7,860 nucleotides of DNA, from NCBI GenBank assembly GCA_902470405.1, contig CABRGJ010000032.1, forward strand, positions 1 to 7,860, given 5' to 3'. How positions within the stretch are numbered: the stretch's first letter is position 1; every line of letters starts with the position of its first letter. Of this stretch, positions 6,148 through 7,860 are shown piece after piece. Both the position numbers and the translations under genes were made by a program. A model generated the notes under the pieces. That model searched no databases and was not told where the DNA came from. It saw only the letters and a program-made list of their open reading frames with translations. The DNA comes from an uncultured Eggerthella sp. Lineage in GTDB: Bacteria > Actinomycetota > Coriobacteriia > Coriobacteriales > Eggerthellaceae.

Positions 6148-7251
6148 CTACCACAAACCAAGCAGGTATTGCATGCCCAAGCTCACGAGCGCAATGGCGA
6201 TGCAGCAACAAAGCCCGAGCAAGATCGGCTTGCCGCCCGACTTCACCAACTTCACCAGATCAGTGTTAAGACCGATCGCCACCATAGCCATAGTGATGAA
6301 GAATTTGGAGAGCGTCTTGAGCGGCTCGAACGCGCTCGCTTCAACCCCGCACGAAAGCGCAATGGTGGTGATGAGCGATGCGACCAAGAACCATAATATG
6401 AACAGAGGAAATGCTCGACGGAGGCTGAATCCGTCGTTGTGAAGCTCAGCAGCTTCTTGTTCGGCTTTCGCGCTGATTCCTTCGAGCAAAGCTGGATTAG
6501 CTGCCTGTTGTTTCTGATGAGCCTTTGCCTTGCGGGCCACCCACAATGCGAGCACGAACGTGATCGGGATGATGGCAAGCGTTCGTGTCAATTTCACGAT
6601 CGTCGCTTGGTCAAGCGTATTCGCGCCTGGATGCATACCATCCCACGCTGCCGCCGCAGCCGTAACCGAAGATGTGTCGTTGATAGCCGTGCCTGCAAAG
6701 AGCGCGAAACCTTCATTGGAGAGCCCAAGCAGGCCACCGAGCGTTGGGAAGACCAACGCTGCAATGACATTGAACAAGAAGATGACCGAGATAGCCTGCG
6801 CTACCTCTTCATCACGCGCTTTGACAACTGGTGCCGTAGCCGCGATAGCTGACCCGCCACAAATGGACGATCCTACACCCACCAACGTCGCGATGCGCTC
6901 GGGGATATGAAGTACCTTGCACAGCACGAACGCTACAACGAGGGCGATAGTGATGGTAGAGATAATGACTGGCAACGACTGCGCGCCGACGCGCACCACT
7001 TCAGCAAGGTTCAAGCCAAATCCGAGCAAGATGACCGCGTACTGCAGAATCTTCTTCGAAGTGAAGGTGATGCCTTGACTCGTGTGGTCACGACGTTTCC
7101 AAACGAGTGCGATGGCCATACCCGCAAGAATGCCGAATACCGGGCCGCCGACCAGCGGGAATGCCTGTCCTAAAAACCAACATCCCAGTGCGATCGCAGC
7201 ACAGAGCGCGATGCCTGGGATGTAGAGCTTGAATTTCGTGAACAGCAACAT
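6148..7251 (-). CDS. UPF0324 / YeiH-family integral membrane protein (putative sulfate exporter family)
   Basis: This is a 367-residue polytopic inner-membrane protein with about ten hydrophobic segments, among them roughly 10-30, 33-51, 68-87, 92-112, 121-143, 150-174, 222-240, 280-300, 315-330 and 343-366. Family landmarks are [13 protein letters not shown] (33-45), ILLGFGLNL (74-82), [19 protein letters not shown] (124-142), [17 protein letters not shown] (185-201) and [10 protein letters not shown] (323-332). The family is often annotated as a putative sulfate exporter, but transport has not been firmly shown to my knowledge. A hydrophilic segment at 240-278, rich in Ala, Lys, Gln and Glu, makes it about 20 residues longer than usual. 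ATG 7251 is the only possible start: an in-frame TAG lies 15 bases upstream and no ribosome binding site precedes it, so it may be translated leaderless or from a weak site. It lies between ddh and the nad operon with no visible functional link to either. Confidence 0.88.
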   Translation of the reverse strand: MLLFTKFKLYIPGIALCAAIALGCWFLGQAFPLVGGPVFGILAGMAIALVWKRRDHTSQGITFTSKKILQYAVILLGFGLNLAEVVRVGAQSLPVIISTITIALVVAFVLCKVLHIPERIATLVGVGSSICGGSAIAATAPVVKARDEEVAQAISVIFLFNVIAALVFPTLGGLLGLSNEGFALFAGTAINDTSSVTAAAAAWDGMHPGANTLDQATIVKLTRTLAIIPITFVLALWVARKAKAHQKQQAANPALLEGISAKAEQEAAELHNDGFSLRRAFPLFILWFLVASLITTIALSCGVEASAFEPLKTLSKFFITMAMVAIGLNTDLVKLVKSGGKPILLGLCCCIAIALVSLGMQYLLGLW

Positions 7252-7332
7252 AGTGAATACAGTCTAGCGCTTCTTTTTTCGCGGAAAGATTCCTCCTCAC
7301 GAATCACAAACGCAACTGCTTGCCTGTTCGCC

Positions 7333-7860
7333 TTAGAGCATATGAGCGCGGAGTGCTTCGTCGCTTTCAGCTGAAAGATATGCTGGTGGAATATCGAAGA
7401 TGGTCTTGCAGCCCGTCATGCCCTCTTCGCTCATGCGATGAGCTGCACGCGCGCATGCTACCAGCACGCTGCCCGTGAATTCAGGGTTGGAATCAAGCTT
7501 CAACGAAAACTCGATGACATGCTTGTTCTCTTCGTCGGCACCTGTCACGCCTGTGCGGATGACCGAACCGCCATGCGGAATGCCCTTATGATCGCGGTCG
7601 AGCTCTTCCTGAGAGATGAATGTGACCGTGGTGTCATAGTCGGAGAAGTAGTTCGGCATCTCGACGATAGCCTTTTCGATGGCGGCCAGATCGGCACCTT
7701 CTTCAGCAACGACAAAGCATTCGCGCGTGTGCTTTTCGCGCGTGGTCAGTTCGGGATTCTCTCCCTTACGTACCGACTCGAGCGCCGCTGGAACTGGCAC
7801 CGTGTATTGACGCGCATCGGCCACACCTGGCACACGACGGATCGCATCGGAATGACCCTG
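7333..7860 (-). CDS. ddh: meso-Diaminopimelate D-dehydrogenase, C-terminal 175 residues
   Basis: This NADPH-dependent enzyme interconverts meso-2,6-diaminopimelate and L-tetrahydrodipicolinate, a one-step route into lysine and peptidoglycan precursors. The frame is open from the window edge to TAA 7335-7333. Visible family segments are QGHSDAIRRVPGV at the beginning of the fragment, ARQYTVPVPAALE, THRECFVV-like TRECFVV, HGGSVIRTG, FSLKLDSNPEFTGSVLVACA, and RAAHRMSEEGMTGCKTIFDI with PPAYLS near the end. Full-length proteins are about 320-330 residues, so roughly the N-terminal nucleotide-binding half lies beyond base 7860. The downstream gap to the YeiH-family gene is 81 bases and holds no clear terminator. 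Nothing looks damaged in the visible part. Confidence 0.93.
   Translation of the reverse strand, partial: QGHSDAIRRVPGVADARQYTVPVPAALESVRKGENPELTTREKHTRECFVVAEEGADLAAIEKAIVEMPNYFSDYDTTVTFISQEELDRDHKGIPHGGSVIRTGVTGADEENKHVIEFSLKLDSNPEFTGSVLVACARAAHRMSEEGMTGCKTIFDIPPAYLSAESDEALRAHML

Noticed and set aside
6128..6150. AGCG/CGCT repeat with an A/T-rich centre just after the YeiH-family stop, as a terminator
   Set aside because: The stem is four base pairs, the A/T run lies in the loop and not after the stem, and AGCGCT is self-palindromic.
1..7860. CRISPR arrays, tRNA or rRNA genes, insertion sequences, phage or toxin-antitoxin genes
   Set aside because: I found no spaced repeats, cloverleaf-like sequence, transposase motifs or small paired ORFs; known metabolic genes account for nearly all of the window.

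Overview
The window is a compact, fully protein-coding stretch of a bacterial chromosome, with GC in the mid-50s per cent by eye. There are no RNA genes, mobile elements or CRISPR arrays, and the longest gap between genes is about 125 bases. The gene content (nadA-nadB-nadC-niaR, an AmmeMemoRadiSam locus, a C26 amidotransferase, a YeiH-type membrane protein and meso-diaminopimelate dehydrogenase) and the codon style suggest an anaerobic Gram-positive-type bacterium. A member of the Coriobacteriia (Actinomycetota) is my best guess, but this is inference and not tested.

Layout. Plus strand, 1-2128: the 3' end of amrA (AMMECR1 domain), then amrS (radical SAM partner) overlapping it by one base, then a class I glutamine amidotransferase-like C26 hydrolase 28 bases later with a near-perfect ribosome binding site. 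These three look like one transcription unit. Minus strand, 7860-2193: the 3' part of ddh, a UPF0324/YeiH membrane protein, then the de novo NAD operon nadA-nadB-nadC-niaR. The two units converge at 2128/2193.

How the genes work together. NadB (aspartate oxidase) and NadA (quinolinate synthase) make quinolinate, and NadC turns it into nicotinate mononucleotide. NiaR, encoded last in the operon, is the family of nicotinate-responsive repressors of this pathway. A promoter with an extended -10 lies just upstream of nadA, and a 12-bp-period direct repeat covers its -35 box. That repeat is the best candidate NiaR operator here. AmrA and AmrS belong to a widespread conserved system whose function I do not know.

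The main surprises are two apparent single-base frameshifts. amrS switches to the -1 frame in its middle, directly at an in-phase GGGAAAC slippery heptamer. nadB stops at AAA TGA C, but a clean 30-codon continuation lies in the +1 frame and restores the length expected of short NadB proteins. Both can be explained by one-base errors or mutations in three-base homopolymers, which I consider more likely than programmed recoding, but both can be checked easily. I see no convincing wholly new system in the window.
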